Shown: piece after piece, positions 7,205 to 7,319 of the stretch
Position numbering within the stretch: the first letter of the stretch is position 1
Layout of the letters: each line of letters starts with the position of its first letter
Origin: Bacteroides sp. CAG:770
GTDB lineage: Bacteria > Bacteroidota > Bacteroidia > Bacteroidales > UBA932
Direction: 5' to 3'
Length of the DNA stretch: 7,319 nucleotides
Assembly (NCBI GenBank): GCA_000435075.1
Contig: FR890662.1
Span: 8,482-15,800 of the forward strand
Translations under genes and position numbers: made by a program
Notes under the pieces: model-generated
The model's input: only the letters and a program-made list of their open reading frames with translations
What the model was told of the DNA's origin: nothing
Databases searched by the model: none

Positions 7205-7284
7205 AAAACTTTTCACGTTCCCAAAGATAGTAATTTTTACGTCCATTCGTTATTTTGCCGACGGCGCTGTCTGAAAACTTTTCA
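7205..7284. repeat. Pair of 11-bp direct repeats flanking the ATPase promoter
   Basis: AAAACTTTTCA occurs at 7205-7215 and at 7274-7284, with starts 69 bp apart. The second copy sits inside the near-perfect palindrome TGAAAACTTTTCA (7272-7284, 6-bp arms around one base). The core AAAACTTTT is itself nearly self-complementary. The copies could be operator half-sites or chance in AT-rich DNA. Confidence 0.3.
7222..7229 (-). promoter_or_regulatory. Bacteroidota-type -7 box (TAnnTTTG) upstream of the AAA-ATPase gene
   Basis: The minus strand reads TATCTTTG, a full match to TAnnTTTG, ending 22 bp before the ATG at 7199. A start some 7 bp downstream would give a leader of about 15 nt. No TTTG -33 element stands at the expected distance. 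The box lies between two copies of AAAACTTTTCA (7205-7215 and 7274-7284 on the plus strand). Confidence 0.5.
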
Positions 7285-7319
7285 TTATAGTGACCTTGTA
7301 CGGATGGCGCACGGCCTCA

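Noticed and set aside
7254..7266. Small GC-rich inverted repeat around GCCGACGGC
   Set aside because: The arms are only four bases and no T-run follows, too weak to call a terminator.
6909..7274. 121-codon plus-strand frame antisense to the ATPase N-terminus
   Set aside because: Its bulk mirrors the Walker A region of a certain gene, and it crosses that gene's promoter.
7250..7318. Possible 22-codon C-terminal tail of a gene entering from the right edge on the minus strand, ending in TAA at 7250-7252
   Set aside because: Too short to tell a real gene end from chance, with no recognisable motif. It would end 50 bp before the ATPase start and upstream of its -7 box, so it is possible but unsupported.

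Overview
The window looks like a piece of a Bacteroidota (Bacteroidales-type gut) chromosome. Three things point there: a SusC/RagA-family TonB-dependent receptor, two matches to the Bacteroidota sigma-factor -7 element TAnnTTTG with no clear Shine-Dalgarno sequences, and an AAA-ATPase/PD-(D/E)XK gene of a type that is highly multiplied in this phylum. All three recognisable genes lie on the minus strand, so transcription runs from high to low coordinates. I see no tRNA, rRNA, CRISPR array, insertion sequence or transposase.

Right part (about 5640-7319): a complete 519-residue AAA-ATPase-like / PD-(D/E)XK nuclease-superfamily protein, with its own TAnnTTTG box 22 bp upstream of the start. It is probably an independent unit. 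A 329-bp AT-rich gap follows (5311-5639). It holds a 9-bp-stem hairpin that may end the ATPase transcript, a stretch open in both directions that I do not accept as a gene, and a good TAnnTTTG box 28 bp ahead of the next gene.

Centre and left (1-5310): the start of what is probably a polysaccharide utilization locus. The first gene encodes an unusual 1317-residue secreted protein. Its N-terminal two thirds is a complete family-3 glycoside hydrolase with an inserted PA14 domain and a fibronectin-III-like domain. Its C-terminal third (about 480 residues) is a second glycosidase-like module, a TIM-barrel-like region plus beta-sandwich resembling the DUF4874/DUF4832 group. Only 34 bp later comes susC, of which the first 440 residues are present before the window ends. 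A susD and further enzymes would be expected beyond position 1.

Inferred joint role: the SusC (with an unseen SusD) imports an oligosaccharide across the outer membrane, and the two-headed enzyme, exported by a cleavable signal peptide with no lipobox, breaks it down in the periplasm. The GH3 half is most like an exo-acting beta-glucosidase. The substrate of the C-terminal half cannot be read from sequence. No regulator of the locus (hybrid two-component system, SusR-like protein or ECF sigma/anti-sigma pair) is visible here.
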